Source: Spirochaetales bacterium Spiro_10 (GTDB lineage Bacteria; Spirochaetota; Spirochaetia; Treponematales; Treponemataceae). Taken from it: 64,000 nucleotides of DNA. A program made the translations under genes and the position numbers. Positions 42,755 through 50,012 of the stretch are shown in pieces. The number at the start of each line of letters is the position of its first letter. Position 1 is the stretch's first letter. A model generated the notes under the pieces. It worked only from the letters and a program-made list of their open reading frames with translations, was not told the DNA's origin and searched no databases. The DNA is taken from contig LVBL01000059.1 of assembly GCA_001604405.1 (NCBI GenBank), positions 1-64,000 on the forward strand, read 5' to 3'.

Positions 42755-45571
42755 ATGGCCAAGAAAAAGTACGCCTACTTCTTCGGAAATCGCGTCGCCG
42801 AGGGCGACGGAACAATGAAAGAGCTTCTGGGAGGCAAGGGCGCGGGACTCGCGGAGATGACGCTTATCGGACTGCCGGTTCCCGCCGGATTCACGATCAC
42901 AACCGAGGTATGCGACCTCTACTACAAGAACGGAAAGAAATATCCCGAAGGTCTCGTTGACGAAGTCTCGAAGCACGTCAAGCGGCTCGAGACGGTTACC
43001 GGCAAGAAGCTCGGCGATCCTGCCGATCCGCTTCTCGTTTCAGTGCGCTCGGGCGCTCCCGTGTCGATGCCCGGCATGATGGAAACGATCCTGAATCTCG
43101 GTCTTACCGACGCCTCCGTGGAGGGCCTCGCGAGGAAAACGGGAAACCGCCGATTCGCGCTCGACGCCTACCGACGGTTCATCATGATGTACGGCTCCAC
43201 GGCCATGGGTATTGACCGAGAGAAATTCGACCACGCGTTTCAGACGCTGAAGGATACCGTCACGAGAAGGAGACTGGGTCTCGGCCCGGACGCCAAAATC
43301 GGGGATACGGACGTCAACGAGGAGGAACTCGCGGAACTCATCGCGAACTTCAAGGCGCTGTACAAAAGAGAAATCAAGTCCCCGTTCCCACAGGATCCTG
43401 CGCAACAACTCTGGGGAGCGATCGGCGCGGTATTCGGTTCCTGGATGGCGGACAAGGCCGTAACCTACCGGAAGGTGGAAAAACTGTTCGGCGTCAAGGG
43501 AACCGCGGTGAACGTCGTGCAGATGGTATTCGGCAACAAGGGGGACACCTCCGGAACTGGCGTTTGCTTCACGCGCGACCCGAACACCGGGGAGAACACC
43601 TTCTACGGCGACTACCTCGTAAACGCCCAGGGCGAGGACGTCGTGGCGGGAATCCGCACGCCGATCAGGCTCTCCGATTTCGAGAAAAAGGATCCGAAGG
43701 CCTACAAACAGCTGTGCGACGTGCGTTCGATCCTTGAAAAGCACTACAAGGACATGCAGGATCTCGAGTTCACCGTCGAGGAAGGAACGCTGTACATGCT
43801 GCAATGCCGGACCGGAAAGCGGTCCCCCGCTGCGGCCTTCAAGATCGCAAGCGACCTCGTGCAGGAAAGGCTCATTACAAAGGAAGTCGCGGTCAGCAGA
43901 ATCAGGACGAGCGACATCGAGGGAATCTTCTATCCGGCGATCGACAAGTCCCAGACGCAGGCCCTCAAGAGTTCCTTCATCGTACAGGGAATCGACGCGG
44001 TTCCCGGCGCCGCGACGGGTATCGTGTGCCTGTCGGCCGAGCGGGCCGAGCGGCTCGCGGAATCGGGAGCCAAGGTCATTCTGGTACGAAAGGAAACGAG
44101 TCCCGAGGACGTTGGCGGCATGCACGCCGCGCAGGGCATACTGACCGCAACGGGCGGAAAGACGAGCCATGCGGCCGTCGTGGCCAGAGGCTGGGGCAAG
44201 TGCTGCATCGTCGGTTGCGAAAAGATGCATATCGACTACGACCGGAAGGTCTTCGAGGCCGGCTCGCATACCGTGAAGGAAGGGGATTACATCACCCTGG
44301 ACGGCACGAACGGGAACGTCTACCTGGGAGAACTCAAGCTCGTATCCCCGAAGCTCCCCGCGGCCTATGACACGATCATGAAATGGGTTGACGAGATACG
44401 CTCCATAAAGGTGCGCACGAACGCCGACACGCCCTACGACGCGGAATACGCCCGAAAGCTCGGTGCCGAGGGAATAGGACTGTGCCGCACCGAGCACATG
44501 TTCTTCGACTCGGAAGAGCGGATACTCGCCATTCGCCAGATGATCATAGCGGATACGGCCGAGGCGAGAAAGAAGGCCCTCGCGAAGCTCCTGCCGTTCC
44601 AGACCAAGGACTTCGAGGGGATATTCAAGGCCATGGACGGACTCGGGGTCACGATCCGCCTTATCGATCCTCCGCTCCACGAATTCGTTCCCCATGACGA
44701 GGCGGGACAGCGCTCGCTCGCGAAGGCGGCCGGCGTCGAATACTCCGTCGTACGACAGCGCGTCGAGACCCTTCACGAGGCGAATCCGATGCTCGGCCAC
44801 CGGGGTTGCCGGCTCGCGATAACGTATCCCGAGATACTCGAGATGCAGGTTACCGCCATCATGACGGCGGCGTGCAAGGCCCACAAGAAGGGCATCAAGG
44901 TCCTGCCGGAGATCATGATTCCGCTCGTCATCGATGGAAAAGAGCTCTCGATACTCGCGAACCTAACCAGGTCGACCGCGGACGCCGTCATGTCGAAATT
45001 GAAGGTACGGATACCGTATTTGGTCGGAACGATGATCGAAACCCCGAGGGCAGCCCTTCTCGCCGACAGGATCGCCCAGGAGGCCGATTTCTTCTCCTTC
45101 GGCACGAACGATCTGACGCAGATGACGCTCGGCATGAGCCGGGACGACGCGGGAAAATTCCTTCCCGACTACGTCGACGAGCGCAAAACCGGGATATTCC
45201 GCGCCGATCCCTTCCAGAGCCTCGATCAGGAGGGCGTCGGACTTCTCGTCAAAACGGGCATAGAGAAGGGAAGGGGAACCAAGAAAAACCTGAAGGTCGG
45301 AATTTGCGGCGAGCATGGCGGCGATTCGGCCTCGGTGAAATTCTGTTGCCGTGCCGGAATGGACTATGTATCCGCCTCACCGTTCCGCGTTCCGGTCGCC
45401 CGTCTTGCCGCGGCACAGGCGGCTATCGAGGACGCGCAGGCAGCGGGTAAAAGTAAGGGTTCCCGGCCGAAAGCGCCTGCCAAGACGACCAAGACGACCA
45501 AGACCGCCAAGGTGACCAAGTCTACGGTTTCGGCTAAAAGTAAAACGGTCAAAGCGGCAAAGAAAGGGTAA
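42755..45571 (+). CDS. ppdK: Pyruvate, phosphate dikinase
   Basis: Protein of 938 aa that interconverts pyruvate + ATP + Pi with PEP + AMP + PPi. The ATP-grasp domain begins FFGNRVAEGDGTMKELLGGKGAGLAEM; RSGAPVSMPGMMETILNLGLT is diagnostic. The phospho-His motif is GGKTSHAAVVARGWGK (His about 471; usually GGMTSHAAVVARGMGK). The PEP-binding end has FGTNDLTQMTLGMSRDD and GEHGGDSASVKFC. The last 45 residues are a Lys/Thr/Ala-rich tail (KTTKTTKTAKVTK) beyond the normal end. In spirochaetes the enzyme usually works glycolytically, saving phosphate bond energy. Followed by a TAATG-coupled glycosylase. Confidence 0.97.
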   Translation: MAKKKYAYFFGNRVAEGDGTMKELLGGKGAGLAEMTLIGLPVPAGFTITTEVCDLYYKNGKKYPEGLVDEVSKHVKRLETVTGKKLGDPADPLLVSVRSGAPVSMPGMMETILNLGLTDASVEGLARKTGNRRFALDAYRRFIMMYGSTAMGIDREKFDHAFQTLKDTVTRRRLGLGPDAKIGDTDVNEEELAELIANFKALYKREIKSPFPQDPAQQLWGAIGAVFGSWMADKAVTYRKVEKLFGVKGTAVNVVQMVFGNKGDTSGTGVCFTRDPNTGENTFYGDYLVNAQGEDVVAGIRTPIRLSDFEKKDPKAYKQLCDVRSILEKHYKDMQDLEFTVEEGTLYMLQCRTGKRSPAAAFKIASDLVQERLITKEVAVSRIRTSDIEGIFYPAIDKSQTQALKSSFIVQGIDAVPGAATGIVCLSAERAERLAESGAKVILVRKETSPEDVGGMHAAQGILTATGGKTSHAAVVARGWGKCCIVGCEKMHIDYDRKVFEAGSHTVKEGDYITLDGTNGNVYLGELKLVSPKLPAAYDTIMKWVDEIRSIKVRTNADTPYDAEYARKLGAEGIGLCRTEHMFFDSEERILAIRQMIIADTAEARKKALAKLLPFQTKDFEGIFKAMDGLGVTIRLIDPPLHEFVPHDEAGQRSLAKAAGVEYSVVRQRVETLHEANPMLGHRGCRLAITYPEILEMQVTAIMTAACKAHKKGIKVLPEIMIPLVIDGKELSILANLTRSTADAVMSKLKVRIPYLVGTMIETPRAALLADRIAQEADFFSFGTNDLTQMTLGMSRDDAGKFLPDYVDERKTGIFRADPFQSLDQEGVGLLVKTGIEKGRGTKKNLKVGICGEHGGDSASVKFCCRAGMDYVSASPFRVPVARLAAAQAAIEDAQAAGKSKGSRPKAPAKTTKTTKTAKVTKSTVSAKSKTVKAAKKG

Positions 45572-46362
45572 TGAGGCCGGGGAAGGGGATGTCGCCGGAA
45601 GGGTTGTATGAAACGCTCTTTCGGCGATTCGGGCCGCAGGGTTGGTGGCCCATTCCCTCCCGCGCGGGAGATCCGGGTTTCGACGCCCGCGGATATCATC
45701 GTGACGCGCGGGAGACCGTGCTGACCGACCGCGACCGCTGGGAGATATCCGCGGGGGCCGTTCTGACGCAGAACGCCGCCTGGTCGAACGCAGAAAAGGC
45801 GCTACGAAATCTCTCGGCTTCGGGGGTACGGGTACCGCGCGAGATTCTGGAACTTGATCCGGATTCGCTTCGTTCGCTCATTCGTCCTTCAGGGTATTAC
45901 AACCTCAAGGCTCAACGGCTTCGCGCGCTTGCGTCCTTCCTGGTCGTAAAATACGAAACCCCGACCCGTTCCATCGAACTCAAGGGATCAGTCGCTCTCC
46001 CGCCGACACGGGATGAGCTCCTTGCGGTAGACGGGATAGGTCCAGAAACCGCCGACTCCATTCTTTTATATGCATGGAAGGTGGAGCAGTTTGTGGTCGA
46101 TGCCTATACGATCAGGGTTTTGACAAGAACGGGACTGCTTACCCGCGAGGAACTGCCGAAGACATCCAAGAAACGATATGAACATGTGCAGAAATTCATA
46201 CTTACGCGCATTATTGGGGAAACAATCCCGGAAAATCTCACTCGTACGCAGTGGTTTTCGGAGTTTCACGCGTTATTCGTGGCATTGTGCGCACGGCACT
46301 GTCTCTCCAGTCCGCGATGTGATGACTGCCCGCTGGAACTTTCATGCGAAAAACACCTATAA
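45571..46362 (+). CDS. Endonuclease III-like HhH-GPD DNA glycosylase
   Basis: Protein of 263 aa. The HhH-GPD motif is DGIGPETADSILLYAW (about 154-169) with the conserved Asp177 (FVVDAYT). Endonuclease III has a catalytic Lys in GVGRKTA; here Glu159 stands there, as in monofunctional glycosylases of the MagIII type. A C-terminal Fe-S motif is C244-x5-C250-x2-C253-x5-C259 (standard is x6 first). Base excision of alkylated or other damaged bases is therefore more likely than AP-lyase activity. Coupled to ppdK by TAATG. Confidence 0.85.
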   Translation: MRPGKGMSPEGLYETLFRRFGPQGWWPIPSRAGDPGFDARGYHRDARETVLTDRDRWEISAGAVLTQNAAWSNAEKALRNLSASGVRVPREILELDPDSLRSLIRPSGYYNLKAQRLRALASFLVVKYETPTRSIELKGSVALPPTRDELLAVDGIGPETADSILLYAWKVEQFVVDAYTIRVLTRTGLLTREELPKTSKKRYEHVQKFILTRIIGETIPENLTRTQWFSEFHALFVALCARHCLSSPRCDDCPLELSCEKHL

Positions 46363-46363
46363 T
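46358..46363 (+). promoter_or_regulatory. -10 box for the ABC importer operon
   Basis: Perfect TATAAT, 8 nt before the ATG at 46372 and overlapping the upstream TAA. No good -35; the best is TGGAAC at 46334-46339 (18-nt spacer). Confidence 0.5.
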
Positions 46364-46371
46364 CACGACGT

Positions 46372-47358
46372 ATGAAAATCACGGTTTTCGCTCTCTTACT
46401 TTTTTGTACAGGTCTCGAAACCTTCGCCTCGGCCACAGCCGACTCGCCGGGGAATCATTCTGTAAAAACGGTCCGGATACTCGCCCTGAACGGACCGTCC
46501 GGCGTAGGCCTTTCGCGCCTGGTTGATACCCCCCTGCTGGTTTCCGACACGCGCGCGCTTACCAGCATAGTCCCGTCTGTCGACGTCCTGCTCCCCCAGT
46601 TGCTGAACGGGGACGCGGTCGCCGGCGTTCTACCTCCCAATGTCGCGGCCAAGCTCTATAACCGCTCGCCCGGTTCCATCGTGCTGTGCGCCGTTGTCGG
46701 CAACGGAATGCTTTCGGTGCTTTCCGTGAATCCGGCCGTCAACTCCTTCGACGATCTTGCGGGCTCCACGGTCCACTCAACCGGTTCTGGGTCGACTCCC
46801 GAGTATCTTTTCGCGGAGATTCTGGCCCGAAGGGGAGCCGGTTCAAGCGTGCCGGTTATCGACTTTTCGTTGCCGCCGTCGGAGATCGCGGCGGCACTCG
46901 TCTCGGGAAGGATCGAGCATGCGCTGCTTCCCGAACCCTTTTCCACCGTAGCCCTGATGAGGGCCGCCTCCTCGAAGCGTCCCGTGCACCGAGCCCTTTC
47001 CCCGGCCGTCGTGGGTCGCGAAGCAGGATTCGCGCATGACTATCCCATGACCGTCTTCGTCGCGCGTTCCGATTTCGCGAAAAACAAACCCGAGCTTCTT
47101 CGAGCCATACTCTCAGGCGTGCGTGAGTCGATCCAATGGACGAACGCGAACCCCGCGGAGGCGGGCAGAGTGGCCGAACGCGCCGGCATGGGAATCGCCG
47201 CCGCCTATACCGAAGCCTCGGTGCCCCACTGCAATCTCGTGTACATCCCGGCGGCCGAGGCCCGGGAGCATGTCGAACGCCTGCTTGCCGTGTTCCTCTC
47301 GAGATCGCCCGAGTCGGTCGGCGGCGCCTTGCCGGACGGGGACTTTTACCTGAAATGA
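46372..47358 (+). CDS. NitT/TauT-type ABC transporter substrate-binding protein
   Basis: Protein of 328 aa with signal peptide (ITVFALLLFCTGLETFASA). It has the two-lobed layout of NMT1/SsuA-type proteins: VDVLLPQLLNGDAVAGVLPP, NPAVNSFDDLAGSTVHSTGSGSTPEY, VSGRIEHALLPEPFS, MTVFVARSDFAKNKPELLRA. The group includes binding proteins for sulphonates, nitrate, and thiamine precursors; the ligand cannot be assigned. No leader or riboswitch is possible, since the -10 ends 8 nt before ATG. Coupled by ATGA to the permease. Confidence 0.85.
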   Translation: MKITVFALLLFCTGLETFASATADSPGNHSVKTVRILALNGPSGVGLSRLVDTPLLVSDTRALTSIVPSVDVLLPQLLNGDAVAGVLPPNVAAKLYNRSPGSIVLCAVVGNGMLSVLSVNPAVNSFDDLAGSTVHSTGSGSTPEYLFAEILARRGAGSSVPVIDFSLPPSEIAAALVSGRIEHALLPEPFSTVALMRAASSKRPVHRALSPAVVGREAGFAHDYPMTVFVARSDFAKNKPELLRAILSGVRESIQWTNANPAEAGRVAERAGMGIAAAYTEASVPHCNLVYIPAAEAREHVERLLAVFLSRSPESVGGALPDGDFYLK

Positions 47359-48119
47359 GCGCGTTGACCCATCTGGTTCGCCTGACATCCGTCGTCGTAC
47401 TCCTGCTTGCCTGGCATTTCGCCTCGGTGTATATCGGCGAGCCCTTTTTATTGCCGTCCCCAAGCGAGGTCATTGCCGACATGGCGGCGTTAGCCTCAAA
47501 CCCGGCCTTCTTCCCGGAGCTGGCCGCGACCTTCGTCCGGGTACTCGCCGCGTTCCTGATCGCCGTCGCGCTTTCCTTCGCGCTCGGCCTTCCTTCGGGC
47601 CACTCGCCGCTCGTACGCGCCGCCTTCAGCCCGCTGCTTGCCCTCGTCAAATCGATGCCCGTCGTATCGTTCATCCTCGTCGCCCTGCTTTGGTTCGGGT
47701 CGTCGCTTGTACCGGTTTTCGTCTCCGTACTCATGATCCTTCCGGTCATGACCGAGGCCATCTCACGGGGCGTTCGTCAGACCGACCCGTCGCTGCTCGC
47801 CATGGCGCGGGTATACCGTTTTCGGAAGATTGACGAGCTCCTGCATATCAGAATACCGTCCGCGCTGCCGTTTTTTTTCGCGGGGGCGGGAACCTCGCTT
47901 TCGCTCGCGTGGAAGATCGTCGTGGCGGCCGAGATTCTCGGCTTTCCCCGGCTCGGCGTCGGTTCCGCCATGCAAACCGCCAAGACCCATCTTGAAACCG
48001 GCCGGGTCCTTTCCCTGACGGCCTTCGTCGTCCTCATGAGCGCGCTGACGGAGGCGCTGTTCTCGCTGCTTTCACGGGCAGCCGCCCGGCATTCCCCCGT
48101 CAGGGAGGACGACAGATGA
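47355..48119 (+). CDS. ABC importer permease (SsuC/TauC-type)
   Basis: Protein of 254 aa with six membrane segments. The BPD_transp_1 pattern is visible (ATFVRVLAAFLIAVALSFALGLPSG, then the EAA-type loop EAISRGVRQTDPSLLAMARVYRF). The C-terminal LSLAWKIVVAAEILGFPRLGVG is typical of nitrate/sulphonate/taurine permeases. Start ATG 47355 overlaps the previous stop (ATGA) and its own stop overlaps the ATPase start. Confidence 0.9.
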   Translation: MSALTHLVRLTSVVVLLLAWHFASVYIGEPFLLPSPSEVIADMAALASNPAFFPELAATFVRVLAAFLIAVALSFALGLPSGHSPLVRAAFSPLLALVKSMPVVSFILVALLWFGSSLVPVFVSVLMILPVMTEAISRGVRQTDPSLLAMARVYRFRKIDELLHIRIPSALPFFFAGAGTSLSLAWKIVVAAEILGFPRLGVGSAMQTAKTHLETGRVLSLTAFVVLMSALTEALFSLLSRAAARHSPVREDDR

Positions 48120-48754
48120 TTCTCGGCTCCCTGAACGCCTCTTACGGAAAAAAAACCGTACTTGCCGACTTTGCCCTTGAAATTCCCGACGGATCGATAA
48201 CCTCGATACTCGGAAAGTCCGGATGCGGGAAGACGACCCTGCTCAACGCGATCGCCTCGAATCCCGCGCGCAGGGTTTCGTACGTCTTTCAGGAGCCGCG
48301 CCTGATTCCCTGGAAGACGCTTGAACGCAACATCACGCTCGCGCTCTCGGGACCGAACGAGGAACGCAGACGGCTCGCGCGCGAGTATCTCGCCAAGGTC
48401 GGGCTCGCGGGAAGGGAAGGAGAGTACCCGGACCGAATATCGGGAGGGGAACGGCAACGCGCCTCCATAGCCCGCGCCTTCGCCAGGCCGTCGGACCTCC
48501 TGCTCATGGACGAGCCCTTTCAGGCGCAGGACGCCGTCAAAAAACGCCAGCTCGTGGAGGTCTTCCTGTCGCTCCACGCGCGGGATCGCCGCACGGTCAT
48601 AGCCGTGACGCACGACGTCGCTGAGGCCCTGGCAGTCGCCGACCATGTCATCGTCCTTTCAGGACCGCCGCTCTCGGTCGTCTTTTCGGGGCCGACTCGG
48701 GGAACCGGCGGAGCGATCCTCACTGAAACCGCGCTCATCAAGGCACTCTCATGA
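48116..48754 (+). CDS. ABC importer ATPase (SsuB/TauB-type, short)
   Basis: Protein of 212 aa. Walker A LGKSGCGKTTLLNAIA, Q-loop VFQEPRLIPWKTLERN, signature ISGGERQRASIARAF, Walker B LLLMDEPFQAQD, and the H-loop VIAVTHDVAEALAVADHVIVL are all present. Shorter than the usual 240-260 aa, lacking some C-terminal residues but nothing catalytic. Energises the permease beside it. ATGA coupling on both sides. Confidence 0.92.
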   Translation: MILGSLNASYGKKTVLADFALEIPDGSITSILGKSGCGKTTLLNAIASNPARRVSYVFQEPRLIPWKTLERNITLALSGPNEERRRLAREYLAKVGLAGREGEYPDRISGGERQRASIARAFARPSDLLLMDEPFQAQDAVKKRQLVEVFLSLHARDRRTVIAVTHDVAEALAVADHVIVLSGPPLSVVFSGPTRGTGGAILTETALIKALS

Positions 48755-49869
48755 CGGCACTACGAGCAATTATATCCCGCGCGAGGCGGGAAACCGTCCT
48801 CCTCATCTCGTTCGCGGCCGCGCTCGTCACGCTCTTTTTCGTTCATCCGTCGTTCGATATGGCACGCCACATCGACTGGAAGGTGCTCGCATGCCTCTTT
48901 TGCCTCATGTCGGCGGTCGGAGGCGCGAAAAACGCCGGGGTTTTTACCGTTGCGGCGTCCCGTCTCGTGCGGTTATCGGGGTCAACCCGAGCCTTGTCCG
49001 CCATGCTCGTCTTCGTGACCTTCCTTTCCTCCATGGCGATCACGAATGACGTAGCCCTCATCACGTTCATACCGCTCGCCCTCATCGTGCTTTCCGGAAC
49101 GCCCAGGCCGATGACGCGTATACTCACGGTCGTGCTTCAGACGATAGCGGCGAATATCGGGAGTTCGCTGACGCCCATCGGCAATCCTCAAAACCTGTAT
49201 ATCTTTTCTCGTTACCAACTGTCGATCGCGCGTTTTGTCTCCGAAACAGCAGGGATCGTGGTCTTCGGTGGGATACTCATCTCCATCTGCCTTGTATTGA
49301 TCGACAATACCCCAGTGGAATACCGTATCCCCGTCGACTCCGCGCCCGTAGACATTCCCCGGGCCACGGCCTTCGGTTCGCTTTTTGTCGTGTCCGTACT
49401 GGTCGTATTCGGCGTTCTGCCGTTCATGCCGGTCTCTATCCTTGCCGCGGTCACCGTCATGGTGCTGGACAGGCGCCTGGCCCGTACGCTCGATTACGGG
49501 CTTCTTCTGACCTTTGTCTGTTTTTTCGTTTGCACCGGCAACCTCGGCGACATCCCGCGCGTCTCCTCGTTCTTGACGTCCGTCGCGGAACGGCAGGCCC
49601 TCGCGACCGGAATTCTGGCAAGCCAGCTCATCAGCAACGTACCCGCGGCGATCCTTCTTTCCGCCTATGTGACCGACGCGGGCGACCTCGTAAGGGCGGT
49701 GAGCGTCGGCGGACTCGGAACTCTCATAGCGTCACTCGCGAGCGTCATCAGCTTCAAATACTTCGCCCGAGAACGTCCCGAGGAAACTTTGAGATATCTG
49801 ACCGTCTTCACAATCCTAAATTTCCTGTTCCTCGGGATCCTATGGGTATTCGCCCGGTACTGGTATTGA
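48751..49869 (+). CDS. SLC13/ArsB-like (citrate transporter family) permease
   Basis: Protein of 372 aa with about ten membrane segments. Two inverted halves are suggested by SSMAITNDVALITFIPLAL and SQLISNVPAAILLSAYV, with GSSLTPIGNPQNLYIFSRY in the first; these N-P/N-D and GNPQN motifs mark the ion-transporter (IT) superfamily (NhaD, ArsB, CitM, SLC13). The substrate cannot be told. Its ATG overlaps the ABC ATPase stop, an unusual partnership of ABC importer and secondary transporter. Confidence 0.8.
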   Translation: MTALRAIISRARRETVLLISFAAALVTLFFVHPSFDMARHIDWKVLACLFCLMSAVGGAKNAGVFTVAASRLVRLSGSTRALSAMLVFVTFLSSMAITNDVALITFIPLALIVLSGTPRPMTRILTVVLQTIAANIGSSLTPIGNPQNLYIFSRYQLSIARFVSETAGIVVFGGILISICLVLIDNTPVEYRIPVDSAPVDIPRATAFGSLFVVSVLVVFGVLPFMPVSILAAVTVMVLDRRLARTLDYGLLLTFVCFFVCTGNLGDIPRVSSFLTSVAERQALATGILASQLISNVPAAILLSAYVTDAGDLVRAVSVGGLGTLIASLASVISFKYFARERPEETLRYLTVFTILNFLFLGILWVFARYWY

Positions 49870-50012
49870 AGGGATGCCTGCCGGAGACAGGGCAGGATGA
49901 CTCGTGCTTGACAAGTCAAAAAACACTACATTCTTTACTGCGCATAATGTATGTTCTGTCGACTTATGTGTATTATTAACTGTTTATTGCATAAATAGAT
50001 ACACACCTTGAA
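49870..50012. other. AT-rich convergent intergenic region
   Basis: 143 bp between convergent genes. It holds a short hairpin (CCTGCC with GGCAGG, about 49876-49895), then a markedly AT-rich stretch from about 49918 to 50012. TTGAC-AA-GTCAA at 49908-49919 is a small inverted repeat. Run-on from both sides is expected, but no clean terminator with T-run was found for the plus strand; on the minus strand a weak stem (ACATT...AATGT) precedes TTTTTT. Confidence 0.4.

Noticed and set aside
43040-44884. 614-codon minus-strand frame opposite ppdK
   Set aside because: Antisense shadow of a certain gene, with no ribosome-binding site and no recognisable domain.
46340-46371. Riboswitch before the NitT/TauT-type importer
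   Set aside because: The -10 box ends 8 nt before ATG and the upstream gene ends 9 nt away, so there is no leader for a riboswitch.
49908-49919. TTGACAAGTCAA as a repressor operator
   Set aside because: It lies between convergent genes, away from any start, so an operator role has no support.
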